DNA of 64,000 bases from FW021-bin31 sp964647485 (GCA_964647485.1 CAZYHV010000002.1:147996-211995), one strand, 5' to 3'. Shown: positions 1-9,554, counted from the first letter of the stretch. The notes: generated by a model from the sequence alone, not told the origin. Made by a program: numbers and translations.

Positions 1-68
1 TGTCTTAAAAGATACTTAAAGCTATGGTCATCAACTTCAGATGACTATCGTAGAGAGGATGGGAGTAA

Positions 69-99
69 GTCCTCCGGTTTCTACCGGAGGACTTTTTTT
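69..99 (+). terminator. Rho-independent terminator
   Basis: A perfect 10-bp stem (69-78 with 83-92), a four-base loop and a run of seven T make a strong intrinsic terminator. It ends a transcript entering from the left edge. The preceding ~68 bases have no convincing coding sequence, so they may be the 3' end of a gene or small RNA lying outside the window. Confidence 0.85.
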
Positions 100-152
100 G
101 ATCTTTCATAAATAAAAACTTATCTTTTATGGATAATTAAAAGAAAGTAATC

Positions 153-1502
153 ATGGCTATAAGAGAATTTGATGTCTTTGTTATAGGTACCGGTACCGCC
201 GGAAAAACTGTAGCTTATGCTTGTGCCGAAGCAGGAAAAAATGTTGCTATTGCCGATGATAGAGCATATGGTGGAACTTGTGCTAATCGGGGATGCGATC
301 CTAAAAAAGTTTTGGTTGGCTTAACAGAAATCTTAGATCGCTCTGAAAACATGCTAGGATTTGGTCTCACCCACCCTCCACAATATAGCTGGAAAGATCT
401 AATGGCCTTTAAAAAGACTTTTACCGATCCGGTACCTTATGTACATGAAAAGAATTTAAAAAAAGCAGGTATTACTTTATTTCATCAATCTCCTTATTTC
501 ATAGATTCTCACACCCTTTCAGTAGAAGGAAAAACAATTTCTGCAAAAAAAGTAGTGATTGCTACTGGGCAAAAACCCCGAACTTTGAAAATTCCCGGAA
601 GAGATGAGCTCTTAGTCAGTGATGATTTTTTATCCTTAGACAGCCTGCCTCAGAGTATGGTATTTGTAGGAGGAGGATTTGTAGGAATGGAATTATCTCA
701 TATTGCTGCCCGGATGGGCGTCAAGGTCACGCTAATACATTCAGGTCCCCGCCCACTAAAACATTTTGACTCAGAGATGGTTGATTATCTTGTGGAAGCG
801 TCTAAATCCTTGGGAATTCAATTTATTTTTAATGCTGTTGTACATAAAATAGAGAAAAAGGGAGGAAATTATGAGGTTTTAGCAAAACAAGATAAACAAA
901 AGAAAGTGGTAACGACCGACAGGGTAATTAACACTGCAGGTCGAGTACCCTCCATTGATCATTTAAAGCTCGAAAAAGGGAATGTCCAATTTTCAAAAAA
1001 GGGGATTATCGTTAATGAAAACTTACAAAGCCCTTCAAATAAAGATGTTTTCGCCTGCGGAGATGTTGCTGACAGTCAAGGAAAACCCTTATCTCCCTAC
1101 GAGGCCAAAATGGTAATCTCTCAATTATTGAACAAAAAGAAGAATAAAAAGTCGCCTTATCCGGTGCAACCTAGCGCCGTTTACACCCTTCCTCATTTAG
1201 CTGCCGTGGGGTTAACAGAAGAAAAAGCTAAAAGAGAAAAAATAGATTATATTGTCAAAACGGAGAAAGTCCCTCAGTGGTACACAGCCAAGAGAGAACA
1301 CACGAAATGGTATGCCTATAAGACTATTATGAATAAAAAAGACAAGAAAATCCTCGGGGCTCACCTGGTAGGACCGGAAGCAGCAGAAACCATCAATCTG
1401 TTTACGATGGCCATAAACAGTAAGCTCACTACTTCTCAATTAAAAAAAATGATTTTTGCATATCCTACCCGCTCAGGAGATATCCAATCTATGATTGGAT
1501 AA
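153..1502 (+). CDS. FAD-dependent pyridine nucleotide-disulfide oxidoreductase (glutathione reductase/MerA-like fold)
   Basis: Class I flavoprotein disulfide reductase, normally a cytosolic dimer that passes electrons from NAD(P)H through FAD to a redox-active cysteine pair. An N-terminal FAD dinucleotide motif (GTGTAG, residues 12-17) is followed by the redox motif GGTCANRGCDPKK with Cys43 and Cys48, then an NAD(P)-binding GGGFVGME motif near residue 175 and the second FAD motif ACGDVA near residue 303. The C-terminal interface ends in AYPT, where glutathione reductase has the catalytic His-Pro-Thr; the histidine is therefore replaced by tyrosine. Length (449 aa) is normal for the family. 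The substrate cannot be told from sequence. It is monocistronic and convergent with the next gene, with 3 bp between the stops. Confidence 0.85.
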   Translation: MAIREFDVFVIGTGTAGKTVAYACAEAGKNVAIADDRAYGGTCANRGCDPKKVLVGLTEILDRSENMLGFGLTHPPQYSWKDLMAFKKTFTDPVPYVHEKNLKKAGITLFHQSPYFIDSHTLSVEGKTISAKKVVIATGQKPRTLKIPGRDELLVSDDFLSLDSLPQSMVFVGGGFVGMELSHIAARMGVKVTLIHSGPRPLKHFDSEMVDYLVEASKSLGIQFIFNAVVHKIEKKGGNYEVLAKQDKQKKVVTTDRVINTAGRVPSIDHLKLEKGNVQFSKKGIIVNENLQSPSNKDVFACGDVADSQGKPLSPYEAKMVISQLLNKKKNKKSPYPVQPSAVYTLPHLAAVGLTEEKAKREKIDYIVKTEKVPQWYTAKREHTKWYAYKTIMNKKDKKILGAHLVGPEAAETINLFTMAINSKLTTSQLKKMIFAYPTRSGDIQSMIG

Positions 1503-1505
1503 TTC

Positions 1506-2741
1506 TTATTTAAATGCCACCGCTTTGACAGGAGAAACCCTTCTCACAATCAAAGTAGGAATAATAAGTACCAGAACACAAATTACCAAAGTTCCTAAAT
1601 CGATCCCAACTACGTACCACCAATTGATCTTTATTGGCGCCTTGGACATATAATAAATCTGCTCATCGAGTTTAAAAAAACCGGTAGTCTTTTGTAACCA
1701 GGCAACTCCTAACCCAAAAACATTTCCTATAAATAGTCCTACCAAAGTAATATATGACATTTGATAAAGAAAAATCTTTTGTATTCCCCAATTATTCATT
1801 CCTAACGATTTCAGGACACCAATCATATTCACTCGTTCCAAAATCAAAATTAAAATAGCCGTGATCATATTGATGATAGCGACAATGGCCATAATGACTA
1901 AAATGATCAGTTCATTCATATTTTGTAAATTCAACCAGTCAAAAATATTGGGATTGACCTGATAGATTGAAGTCGCAACTAACTGCTGCGGTAAGATTCC
2001 ATTATAAAGATCTTGTTTAAAAGGTCCTATTTGGTTATAATCTTTTAAAAAGACCTCATACCCTCCTATTTCTTTTGGTTTCCAATGATTAACATCCCTT
2101 AAAAGGTTGATGTCCCCAATAATATAGGTCTTATCATAATCACTTATGCTGGTTTTATAGATCCCGGCAACGATTAACTTCCGAGCCTTGGGGGTCGTGC
2201 TCCCTCTTTGTACAAAATAGGCTATAAAAGGATCATCAACTTTCAATTTTAATTCATTCGCCAAATCTCTGGATATCAGTATTTCATGACTATAACTACT
2301 ATCCGGGAAAGTTAACCTTTCTCCTTCCTTAAGATAAGGAGTCAGATGTCTCCAATTATAAGAGGAATCAATTCCTTTAAACATCACCCCCTCGATTTCT
2401 TTATTCACTTTTAATATGGCTGATCGGTGAGCATAAGAAGAAATTGAAGTAACTTCCGGTAAGGAAGCTATTTCTTCTTTTAAAGGGAGCGAATCCTTAA
2501 AAGGAATATCTTCAGTCAGCATACCGGAATAAGCCTGGAAGGGAGTAATATGTACATGCCCCCAAAAATCGAAAACCTTATGGCTGATTTCTTGCTGAAA
2601 ACCATTGACGAGCGCTACTGTTAATATCATAACAGCCACACTTAAAGAAGTGGCAATAAGTGCAATCCGAATAATAAATCGTGAAAAGGTACGCTCACGA
2701 TTAAGAGCAACTCTTTTTGCAATAAAATAAGGTAATCGCAC
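1506..2741 (-). CDS. LolC/LolE-type ABC transporter permease (FtsX/MacB fold)
   Basis: Inner-membrane permease of the lipoprotein-releasing type: one N-terminal membrane helix, a large periplasmic domain, and three C-terminal helices of an FtsX domain (about residues 270-405). The conserved N-terminal stretch FIAKR followed by FSRFIIRIA is typical of Bacteroidota LolC/E proteins. There is no ATG near the N-terminus. A longer reading could begin at a TTG at 2768, but that codon lies inside the -7 box at 2766-2773, so I place the start at the GTG at 2741, just after the expected transcription start and matching family N-termini. The ATPase partner LolD is not in the window. Confidence 0.8.
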   Translation of the reverse strand: MRLPYFIAKRVALNRERTFSRFIIRIALIATSLSVAVMILTVALVNGFQQEISHKVFDFWGHVHITPFQAYSGMLTEDIPFKDSLPLKEEIASLPEVTSISSYAHRSAILKVNKEIEGVMFKGIDSSYNWRHLTPYLKEGERLTFPDSSYSHEILISRDLANELKLKVDDPFIAYFVQRGSTTPKARKLIVAGIYKTSISDYDKTYIIGDINLLRDVNHWKPKEIGGYEVFLKDYNQIGPFKQDLYNGILPQQLVATSIYQVNPNIFDWLNLQNMNELIILVIMAIVAIINMITAILILILERVNMIGVLKSLGMNNWGIQKIFLYQMSYITLVGLFIGNVFGLGVAWLQKTTGFFKLDEQIYYMSKAPIKINWWYVVGIDLGTLVICVLVLIIPTLIVRRVSPVKAVAFK

Positions 2742-2765
2742 GGAGAAGGATTTATTTTTCAGTGC

Positions 2766-2773
2766 CAAACCTA
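2766..2773 (-). promoter_or_regulatory. -7 promoter box (TAGGTTTG) of the LolC/E permease gene
   Basis: Matches the Bacteroidota consensus TAnnTTTG on the minus strand, 24 bp before the chosen GTG start. It excludes the longer TTG start as a product of this transcript. Confidence 0.5.
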
Positions 2774-2855
2774 CATATTTTAATCAAGAATTAAATATTT
2801 ATGACCATTTATTTTCAATAGCAAAGTTTTTAATTACTTTAGCGTTCTTCTTATC

Positions 2856-4133
2856 ATGAAAAAATTCCTTTTCTATATAATCTGTCTTTTTGGTGTAACA
2901 AAAATCACCTTTGCTCAGGTAAACAGTATTACACCTGATCATGTATATATGGACAATATAAAAACCGTCCATTTTGCACCTGAAGGAAATCCTCTCAAGC
3001 TTCCTATTATCAGTATTAACAGCCAGCAAAAAATAATACTGAGTTTTGACGATTTGGATGGAGAAGTAAAAGACTATTATTATACCCTTCAACTTTGTAA
3101 TACGGATTGGTCACCGGTAGATATTAGTCCTTTTAACTACATAGACGGTTTTGAAGAAAATAGGATAAATGATTACCATTATTCCACCATACCTCTACAA
3201 AAATATGTTCACTACTCGGTAAAGATTCCGAATGCAGACCTTCGTCTCACTCACTCGGGAAATTATTTGCTCAAAGTCTATCTGAATGGTGACACTTCTC
3301 AGCTCGCCTTTACGCGTCGACTGATGGTTACCGATAACAAAACAATTATTCATGGAGAAATCAAACAACCCACCAATCCTAAGATTTTTAATTATTACCA
3401 AAGAGTAAAATTCAATATTAATCTCAAAGGAATCCATATCAACAACCCGCTCACGCAAATCAAAGTATTTATCCTTCAAAATGGTCGGTGGGACAATGCA
3501 ATTAAAGGACTAAAGCCCACTTTCGTCCGTGGAAACACCCTGGTCTATAACATCGAAGACAAAAGTGTATTCCCGGCCATGAAAGAGTGGAGATGGGTTG
3601 ATTTAAGAAGCCTACGATTACAAACAGAACGCGTCCAAAATATTATCAACGGGGCGAATACTATTGACGTAATCCTTAAAACAGATTATAATCGAGCCAA
3701 CAAACAATATGTTTATAGGAAAGACATCAATGGACATTTTATTCCCGACATCATGGAAAGTGGATACAATCCGGACTATGAAGGAGAATATGCCAAGGTT
3801 CACTTCAGCTTTAAGACCCCTACTCCCTTTGCCAACAGTAACGTGTATGTCTTTGGGGCAATGACCAACTATGAATGCAATAAGCGCAATCTTATGAAAT
3901 ATAATGCCCAAAAAGGAGTATATGAAACGACCCTCTATTTAAAACAAGGGTACTACAATTATATCTATGGCATTATTCCTAAAGGGTCTCATCATTTATT
4001 GACAAAAAGCACGGAAGGTAATTGGTGGGAGACTAAAAACAACTACACCATTCTGGTATATTACCGTCCTTTAGGAAAAAGAGCCGATGAATTAATTGGG
4101 ATCCGTACATTAAGTACCATGGAAAAAGATTGA
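2856..4133 (+). CDS. Type IX secretion system plug protein (DUF5103)
   Basis: DUF5103 family protein. In Flavobacterium johnsoniae a member of this family is the periplasmic plug that closes the SprA outer-membrane channel of the type IX secretion system. A signal peptide of about 20 residues ends at AQ. The N-terminal half has the family features (HVYMDNIKTV, then SFDDLDGEVKDYYYTLQLCN) and the C-terminal half is a beta-rich domain with an FGAMTNYECN segment. Length (425 aa) is usual for the family. A TAcTTTaG near-consensus -7 box lies at 2835-2842. Divergent from the LolC/E gene and convergent with ndh. The family call is secure; the T9SS role follows from family knowledge. Confidence 0.85.
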   Translation: MKKFLFYIICLFGVTKITFAQVNSITPDHVYMDNIKTVHFAPEGNPLKLPIISINSQQKIILSFDDLDGEVKDYYYTLQLCNTDWSPVDISPFNYIDGFEENRINDYHYSTIPLQKYVHYSVKIPNADLRLTHSGNYLLKVYLNGDTSQLAFTRRLMVTDNKTIIHGEIKQPTNPKIFNYYQRVKFNINLKGIHINNPLTQIKVFILQNGRWDNAIKGLKPTFVRGNTLVYNIEDKSVFPAMKEWRWVDLRSLRLQTERVQNIINGANTIDVILKTDYNRANKQYVYRKDINGHFIPDIMESGYNPDYEGEYAKVHFSFKTPTPFANSNVYVFGAMTNYECNKRNLMKYNAQKGVYETTLYLKQGYYNYIYGIIPKGSHHLLTKSTEGNWWETKNNYTILVYYRPLGKRADELIGIRTLSTMEKD

Positions 4134-4138
4134 CTCCC

Positions 4139-5479
4139 CTACTGTCGTTTTAATAAAATACGGGTAGCACGATCGTAAGTACAATAATTATAAATCCAAT
4201 TGAAAAATACAATCATTTTATTTCTGAATCCCATCAAAAAGGCCAGATGAACAAAAATCCATATTAACCATGCTACAAAACCCGTTAAGTGAATTTTTCC
4301 GATGTCACAAACCGCTTTATTTTTTCCGATTGTGGCCATCGTTCCTTTATCCCAATATTTAAATGGTTCTAATTTTTCTTTCTTTTCTAATCTCTCCAGA
4401 TTTTTTGCCAACAATTTTCCAGATTGTATAGCAACTTGTGCCAGCATAGGATGACCTCTTGGCAAGTCAGGATCAGTAGAAACCTGTGCCACATCCCCGA
4501 TAGCAAATACATTCTCAGCTCCCCACATTTGATTAAATTCATTGACTTTAATCCTATTCCCCCTGACTAATGCTTCTTCAGGAATACCCTTAGGAGGATT
4601 TCCCTGTACCCCGGCACTCCAGATAAAATATTTGGAATAGATCACTGAACCATCGCCCAAATAAGCCTTAGTTCCATCATAATCTTTTACAATATTGTTT
4701 AACATCACCTTCACTCCCATCTTTCTCAGATGCTTCAAAGTAGAATCAGATGCTTTCTTACTCATATTGGACAGCAACCGATTTTCCCCTTCAATCAAAT
4801 GAATCGTCATTAGGTCAGGAGAAAGCTCAGGATAGTCTTTCGGAAAAATCTTTTTTCTAAATTCTGCCAAAGCTCCGGCTAATTCTACTCCGGTCGGTCC
4901 CCCACCAACAATTACAATATTGAGAGCCACCTCTTTTGCATGAGATTCTTCTAACAATAGCGTATTTTCCAATCCTTGTAACCCAAAATTCCTTAAACCA
5001 ATAGCCTGATACAAAGTTTTCATTCCCTTAGCCAATTTTTCAAAATGGGCATTTCCAAAATAATGAGACTTGCTTCCGGTGCCTATCACCAAATAATCAT
5101 AAGAGATATCTCCAATGTTGGTCTCAATATAATTTTGATCGGTATGAACACGCTGAACATCAGCCATACGAAATATCATATCTTTTTTATGGGAAAAAAT
5201 ACCACGTACGGGAAAAGCAATACTACTGGCTTCCAATCCGGCTGTAGCAACCTGATACAATAAAGGTTGAAAAAGATGGTAATTGGTTTTATTGACTAAA
5301 ACTACTTGAAATGGCTTATTTTTCAGCTTTTTAACCATATTTATTCCTCCAAATCCTGCTCCTATAATTACCACACGAGGATAGGGGCTATTCGGAATAT
5401 TAGGTTGCTTTTTTATTTTTTTATCTGCAATTTCTTCCTTATCTTGTGCTCTTTTTATATCTTCTTTCTGTTTCAACAT
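4139..5479 (-). CDS. ndh: Type II NADH:quinone oxidoreductase (NDH-2)
   Basis: Single-subunit, non-pumping NADH dehydrogenase that passes electrons from NADH via FAD to membrane quinone. FAD motif GAGFGG, NAD motif VGGGPTGVELAGALAEF, then SAGVQGNPP and AIGDVA. A C-terminal amphipathic/hydrophobic segment (VAWLIWIFVHLAFLMGF) anchors it to the inner membrane. A longer frame opens at a TTG (5503), but that overlaps the promoter box at 5501-5508. The ATG at 5479 is preceded by GAGAGG six bases upstream, one of the few clear Shine-Dalgarno sequences here, giving 446 residues. A charged ~30-residue N-terminal extension precedes the FAD motif. Confidence 0.9.
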   Translation of the reverse strand: MLKQKEDIKRAQDKEEIADKKIKKQPNIPNSPYPRVVIIGAGFGGINMVKKLKNKPFQVVLVNKTNYHLFQPLLYQVATAGLEASSIAFPVRGIFSHKKDMIFRMADVQRVHTDQNYIETNIGDISYDYLVIGTGSKSHYFGNAHFEKLAKGMKTLYQAIGLRNFGLQGLENTLLLEESHAKEVALNIVIVGGGPTGVELAGALAEFRKKIFPKDYPELSPDLMTIHLIEGENRLLSNMSKKASDSTLKHLRKMGVKVMLNNIVKDYDGTKAYLGDGSVIYSKYFIWSAGVQGNPPKGIPEEALVRGNRIKVNEFNQMWGAENVFAIGDVAQVSTDPDLPRGHPMLAQVAIQSGKLLAKNLERLEKKEKLEPFKYWDKGTMATIGKNKAVCDIGKIHLTGFVAWLIWIFVHLAFLMGFRNKMIVFFNWIYNYCTYDRATRILLKRQ

Positions 5480-5500
5480 AATACCTCTCGTTTGAGACCG

Positions 5501-5508
5501 CAAAGGTA
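5501..5508 (-). promoter_or_regulatory. -7 promoter box (TACCTTTG) of ndh
   Basis: Exact match to TAnnTTTG on the minus strand, 21 bp before the ndh ATG. Confidence 0.65.
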
Positions 5509-5671
5509 AGACGATTTCAGCAAAATTAACCCCCTTTTAACAACTTTAACTCAAAGGCATTACCTGTTTTACAAGAGAGTCCCTTTCTTTTTTCTTGTTA
5601 AAAAGAAGAAGGAAGCAGAAGACATCGACAATAATTAGTTTTAAAAATTGTAGGAAATGAAGCAAATGAGG

Positions 5672-6415
5672 TTAAGTTGGGAATAGACCAAATAACAAAT
5701 AGGCGCCGGCAGCCAGCGCCCCTCCTATCATGGGAGCAATAAAAGGAATCGGGGCATACCGCCAATCACTGTCTCTTTTTCCCTTAATTGGCAATAAAGA
5801 ATGAACGATTCTGGGTCCTAAATCCCGGGCAGGATTAATTGCATAACCTGTAGGTCCGCCCAAAGAAAGACCAATAGCAAAGACCAACAACCCTACCGGA
5901 AAAGCCAACCTAAGCAATACATCTTGATCTCCATTTACAGCATCTGATAAAGGAATCAAATAAAGAATAGCCAAAACCAATACGAAAGTACCAATAACTT
6001 CAGAAAGAATATTATGCCAGGGACTCCGGATCTCAGGCATAGTACAAAAGGTAGAAAGCACCGCATTGGGATCATTTTTCTCGTCATAATGTTTCTTATA
6101 GGTTACCCAAACCAAAAAAGATCCAATCATTGCGCCTATCATTTGTGAAACAATATATGGAACAACCTGACTCCAGGGAAATTGCCCCGCAACAGCCAAT
6201 CCAATAGTAACCGCAGGATTGATATGCGCCCCTGAGTATGCAGCAATACAATAGGCTCCTACAAAAACGCCCATTCCCCAACCAAAAGTGATTACGATCC
6301 ATCCCCCACCATTACCTTTCGTTTTACTCAATAATACATTAGCAACGACTCCGTCTCCTAAAAGTATCAATATAGCTGTGCCAATAATCTCAGCCAAATA
6401 GGCTTGTAATTCCAT
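5672..6415 (-). CDS. glpF: Glycerol uptake facilitator (aquaglyceroporin)
   Basis: MIP-family channel for facilitated entry of glycerol across the inner membrane. Six membrane helices and the two half-helix signatures NPA (in AHINPAVTIGLAV) and NPA again followed by Arg-Asp (YAINPARDLGPR). The aspartate after the second motif is typical of glycerol-conducting GlpF rather than water-only aquaporins. Length (247 aa) is close to other bacterial GlpF proteins. It follows glpK by 57 bp on the same strand, so the two are probably cotranscribed; GlpK traps the incoming glycerol as glycerol 3-phosphate. No glpD lies in the window. Confidence 0.95.
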   Translation of the reverse strand: MELQAYLAEIIGTAILILLGDGVVANVLLSKTKGNGGGWIVITFGWGMGVFVGAYCIAAYSGAHINPAVTIGLAVAGQFPWSQVVPYIVSQMIGAMIGSFLVWVTYKKHYDEKNDPNAVLSTFCTMPEIRSPWHNILSEVIGTFVLVLAILYLIPLSDAVNGDQDVLLRLAFPVGLLVFAIGLSLGGPTGYAINPARDLGPRIVHSLLPIKGKRDSDWRYAPIPFIAPMIGGALAAGAYLLFGLFPT

Positions 6416-6472
6416 GTAGATAAATTTTATTTCTATTTAATATTTCTTTATTTCCTTTCTAAAATAAATTTG

Positions 6473-7966
6473 TCATCTTTGTTCTGCCCAATGAATAGAA
6501 GTAGAAACTGCACGTTTCCATTCCTGTAATTTTTCTTTGACAGCGGTTGTTTCTTTAGGAGAAAAAAGTTGATCTTCTTTCCATTGCGTCCTAATTTCTT
6601 CTATTCCACTCCAAAACCCTGTAGATAATCCTGCAAGATAAGCTGCCCCGAGAGCTGTAGTTTCCGTAATTGAAGGCCTAACCACATTTTTTCCCAGAAG
6701 ATCTGACTGAAATTGTAGCAGCATATTATCAACGCTGGCTCCACCATCAACTCGTAATTCATGAATATCTATTCCAGCATCCGCTTCCATGGCCTTCAAT
6801 ACATCATAAGTCTGAAAAGCAATACTTTCCAAGGCCGCCTTGGCAATATGCGCATCGGTTGTTCCCCGCGTCAGTCCAACAATCATCCCCCGGGCATGTT
6901 GATTCCAATAGGGAGCTCCCAAACCGGCAAAAGCCGGAACAAAGTAAACTCCATCAGTATCTTTGACTTTTCCGGCCAAAGATTCTATTTGTGAAGAAGA
7001 ACGAATAAGTCCTAAACCATCCCGAAGCCATTGTACCACCGCACCACCAATAAATATACTTCCTTCCAAAGCATATTGAGGCTTCTTTCCGATCTGCCAG
7101 GCAACAGTAGTTAATAAATTATTTTTAGATGGAACAATCTTTTCTCCGGTATTCATCATGAGAAAACAACCGGTTCCATAAGTATTTTTCACCATTCCAG
7201 ATTTTGTACACATCTGTCCAAACAAAGCAGCTTGTTGGTCTCCTGCCATTCCAGACAATGGTATGCCGGGAGATAAAAACTGTCCGGCACATGTTCCATA
7301 TTCTTCACTGCAAGTACGTACTTCCGGCAAAAGCGAAATCGGAATATCTAGCATCTTCAACAAATCCTTATCCCATTCCATATGATGGATATTAAACAAC
7401 ATCGTTCTGCCGGCATTGGTCACATCGGTAACATGTTTCTTCCCTCTGGTAAAATTCCATATCAGCCAACTATCTACCGTACCAAAAGCCAATTGACCCG
7501 CTTCTGCTTTTTCTCTTGCTCCATCCACATGATCCAACAACCATCTAATTTTTGTGGCCGAAAAATAAGCATCCAATATCAATCCTGTTTTTTCTTTAAT
7601 TTCATCAGCAACCCCCTCTTGACGCAACTGATCACAGAAATCAGCAGTTCGTCTATCCTGCCAAACTATGGCATTATAAATAGGCTTTCCGGTTGTTCTG
7701 TCCCATATAATTGTCGTCTCTCGTTGATTGGTAATGCCTATACCCGCTACCTGACTACCCTCAATATTTGCATGAGTGATGGCTTCCGCCGCAACACCCG
7801 CCTGAGTTGACCAAATTTCAGTGGCATCATGTTCTACCCAACCCGGTTTTGGAAAATATTGTTTAAATTCTTTTTGTGCTTCCGCCTCTATATTTCCCGA
7901 ATGATTGAAAATGATGGCTCTAGAACTTGTTGTACCCTGATCTAATGCTAAAATATACTTCTCCAT
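6473..7966 (-). CDS. glpK: Glycerol kinase
   Basis: FGGY-family kinase that phosphorylates glycerol to glycerol 3-phosphate with ATP. The N-terminus has the phosphate-1 motif LALDQGTTSSRAI, followed by GITNQRETT and WQDRRT; the C-terminal half has the family signature GGAVVQWLRDGL and the adenosine motif VDGGASVDNMLLQFQSD. Length 497 aa matches E. coli GlpK (about 500). First gene of a probable glpK-glpF operon. A near-consensus -7 box (TACCTTTA) lies at 7999-8006. The gene is divergent from miaA. Confidence 0.97.
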   Translation of the reverse strand: MEKYILALDQGTTSSRAIIFNHSGNIEAEAQKEFKQYFPKPGWVEHDATEIWSTQAGVAAEAITHANIEGSQVAGIGITNQRETTIIWDRTTGKPIYNAIVWQDRRTADFCDQLRQEGVADEIKEKTGLILDAYFSATKIRWLLDHVDGAREKAEAGQLAFGTVDSWLIWNFTRGKKHVTDVTNAGRTMLFNIHHMEWDKDLLKMLDIPISLLPEVRTCSEEYGTCAGQFLSPGIPLSGMAGDQQAALFGQMCTKSGMVKNTYGTGCFLMMNTGEKIVPSKNNLLTTVAWQIGKKPQYALEGSIFIGGAVVQWLRDGLGLIRSSSQIESLAGKVKDTDGVYFVPAFAGLGAPYWNQHARGMIVGLTRGTTDAHIAKAALESIAFQTYDVLKAMEADAGIDIHELRVDGGASVDNMLLQFQSDLLGKNVVRPSITETTALGAAYLAGLSTGFWSGIEEIRTQWKEDQLFSPKETTAVKEKLQEWKRAVSTSIHWAEQR

Positions 7967-8151
7967 AATTTACTTTTAAATTACGTTTAATTTCGAAATA
8001 AAGGTATTAAAAATAAAATAAAAAGAAAAGAAATATTTTTAATGATAAAACACAACCTTTCGAAAGCTTAAACAAAGAAAAAATCCTCAAGAGAGGAGAA
8101 GCTCTTTCCCATTCCCTTCGTATCTTTGTAAGAATCAAAAAAATAACAGTT

Positions 8152-9066
8152 ATTAGGAATAAAAAAACAGCCATTATCATTGCCGGGCCTACCGCTGTCG
8201 GAAAAACCAAGACAGCGATTAATACGGCATTACATTTTAATACTGAGATCATTTCTACAGATTCCAGACAGTGTTTTAAAGAAATGACTATTGGAACTGC
8301 TGTGCCATCCGAAAAAGAGCTTCGAACCGTTCCTCATTATTTTATCCATAGTCATTCCATTACCAGTCCAATGAATGCAGGACTTTTCGAAGAATATGCG
8401 ATAGATAAAGCAAAGCAGCTTTTTAAAGAAAATGAAGTGATTATCACTTGCGGAGGAACCGGACTGTACATAAAAGCCTTTTGTGAAGGAATAGATCATA
8501 TTCCGACTGTACCGGAAGACTTAAAAAGGGAAATTGAAGAAAACTACCATAACAATGGACTTCAATGGTTGCAAAAACAACTTCAAAACAAAGATTCCCA
8601 AGCATACCAACATTTAGAACAGGGCAATCCCCAGCGGCTCATGCGTGCTTTAGGCGTAATCTTATCCTCTGGACATTCCATACTGTCTTATCAAACCGGG
8701 GAAATACAAAATCGACCTTTTAATATTATAAAAATAGGGCTCACCCTCCCCAGAGAACAACTCCGGGAGAATATAAAAATCAGAATCGATAAAATGACAG
8801 AGAAAGGATTGCTAGAAGAAGTTAAAGCTTTATATCCATATAGAAAGCTCAATGCTTTACAAACCACCGGCTATCAGGAAGTATTTGATTATTTAGATGG
8901 AAAATGTAGTTTTGAAGAAGCTTTGGAAAAAATTTATATTCACACCCGACAATATGCCAAAAGACAAATGACCTGGTTTAGAAAAGACAAAAATATAAAA
9001 TGGTTTACTCCATTTGAAACAAAAGAAATCATTCAATACCTTGAACAACAATTAAATTTCGGATAA
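8152..9066 (+). CDS. miaA: tRNA dimethylallyltransferase, start codon unusual
   Basis: MiaA transfers a dimethylallyl group to A37 of tRNAs reading UNN codons. The P-loop AGPTAVGKTKT and the STDSRQ segment are encoded at 8182-8275, upstream of the first in-frame ATG (8284); starting there would delete the ATP-binding site. The frame is open upstream but has no ATG, GTG or TTG between its previous stop and the P-loop. A TATCTTTG box lies at 8121-8128, so translation probably begins at ATA 8143 or ATT 8152; I use 8152. That gives about 304 residues, the usual length. A one-base error or mutation is the alternative. Downstream motifs, including the RQYAKRQMTWFRKD region, are intact. Confidence 0.85.
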   Translation: MRNKKTAIIIAGPTAVGKTKTAINTALHFNTEIISTDSRQCFKEMTIGTAVPSEKELRTVPHYFIHSHSITSPMNAGLFEEYAIDKAKQLFKENEVIITCGGTGLYIKAFCEGIDHIPTVPEDLKREIEENYHNNGLQWLQKQLQNKDSQAYQHLEQGNPQRLMRALGVILSSGHSILSYQTGEIQNRPFNIIKIGLTLPREQLRENIKIRIDKMTEKGLLEEVKALYPYRKLNALQTTGYQEVFDYLDGKCSFEEALEKIYIHTRQYAKRQMTWFRKDKNIKWFTPFETKEIIQYLEQQLNFG

Positions 9067-9076
9067 ACAACAGAAG

Positions 9077-9538
9077 ATGTTATTAAATCGATCTGAAGAG
9101 ACACAACTGACCCTTAGCAGAAAAAAACAATTCATGGAAGGCCATGAACCTATTAATATATTGGTCAACGGATACTTGGCCTGTCAGTTAAAAAATGGAG
9201 AGACCACAACAATTGAGATCTTTACCCATGATACTATTATGCTTCAAGCGGAGCTAATGAGAAATAAAACTATTGCTATACAAGTGGATGAAGTGGAAAG
9301 AGATGAAAATATTTTTGAAGTATCTCATGTTATTTCCAATATCATCTATTTTATTGGAGTAGCCCTGGCTATTCTTTCTACCATCCTAATTTTCAGTACA
9401 GGTCATGTTGCATACATGGCTTTAGTCACTCCACCTGCAGCTTTCCTGCTCTACTTTAAATTTATAAAAAAGGATAAATATCTTCGATTAACAAAAATAA
9501 AAAAACAAAAAATGCAAAACCAACCTTCAGAAAATTAG
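9077..9538 (+). CDS. Small membrane protein of unknown function
   Basis: I do not recognise a family. The protein has 153 residues: a soluble N-terminal ~85 residues rich in polar beta-type sequence (including INILVNGYLACQLKNGE), then two adjacent membrane helices at about 88-133 and a basic tail (FIKKDKYLRLTKIKKQK). The N-terminal part resembles no catalytic domain I can name. It begins 10 bp after the miaA stop, so it is probably the second gene of a miaA operon. The layout would place the N-terminal domain in the cytoplasm with a hairpin anchor (inference). Confidence 0.65.
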   Translation: MLLNRSEETQLTLSRKKQFMEGHEPINILVNGYLACQLKNGETTTIEIFTHDTIMLQAELMRNKTIAIQVDEVERDENIFEVSHVISNIIYFIGVALAILSTILIFSTGHVAYMALVTPPAAFLLYFKFIKKDKYLRLTKIKKQKMQNQPSEN

Positions 9539-9554
9539 ACAAAACAAATCCTTA

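Noticed and set aside
1..111. Open frame running in from the left edge
   Set aside because: It reads straight through the terminator stem and T run and has no protein-like features.
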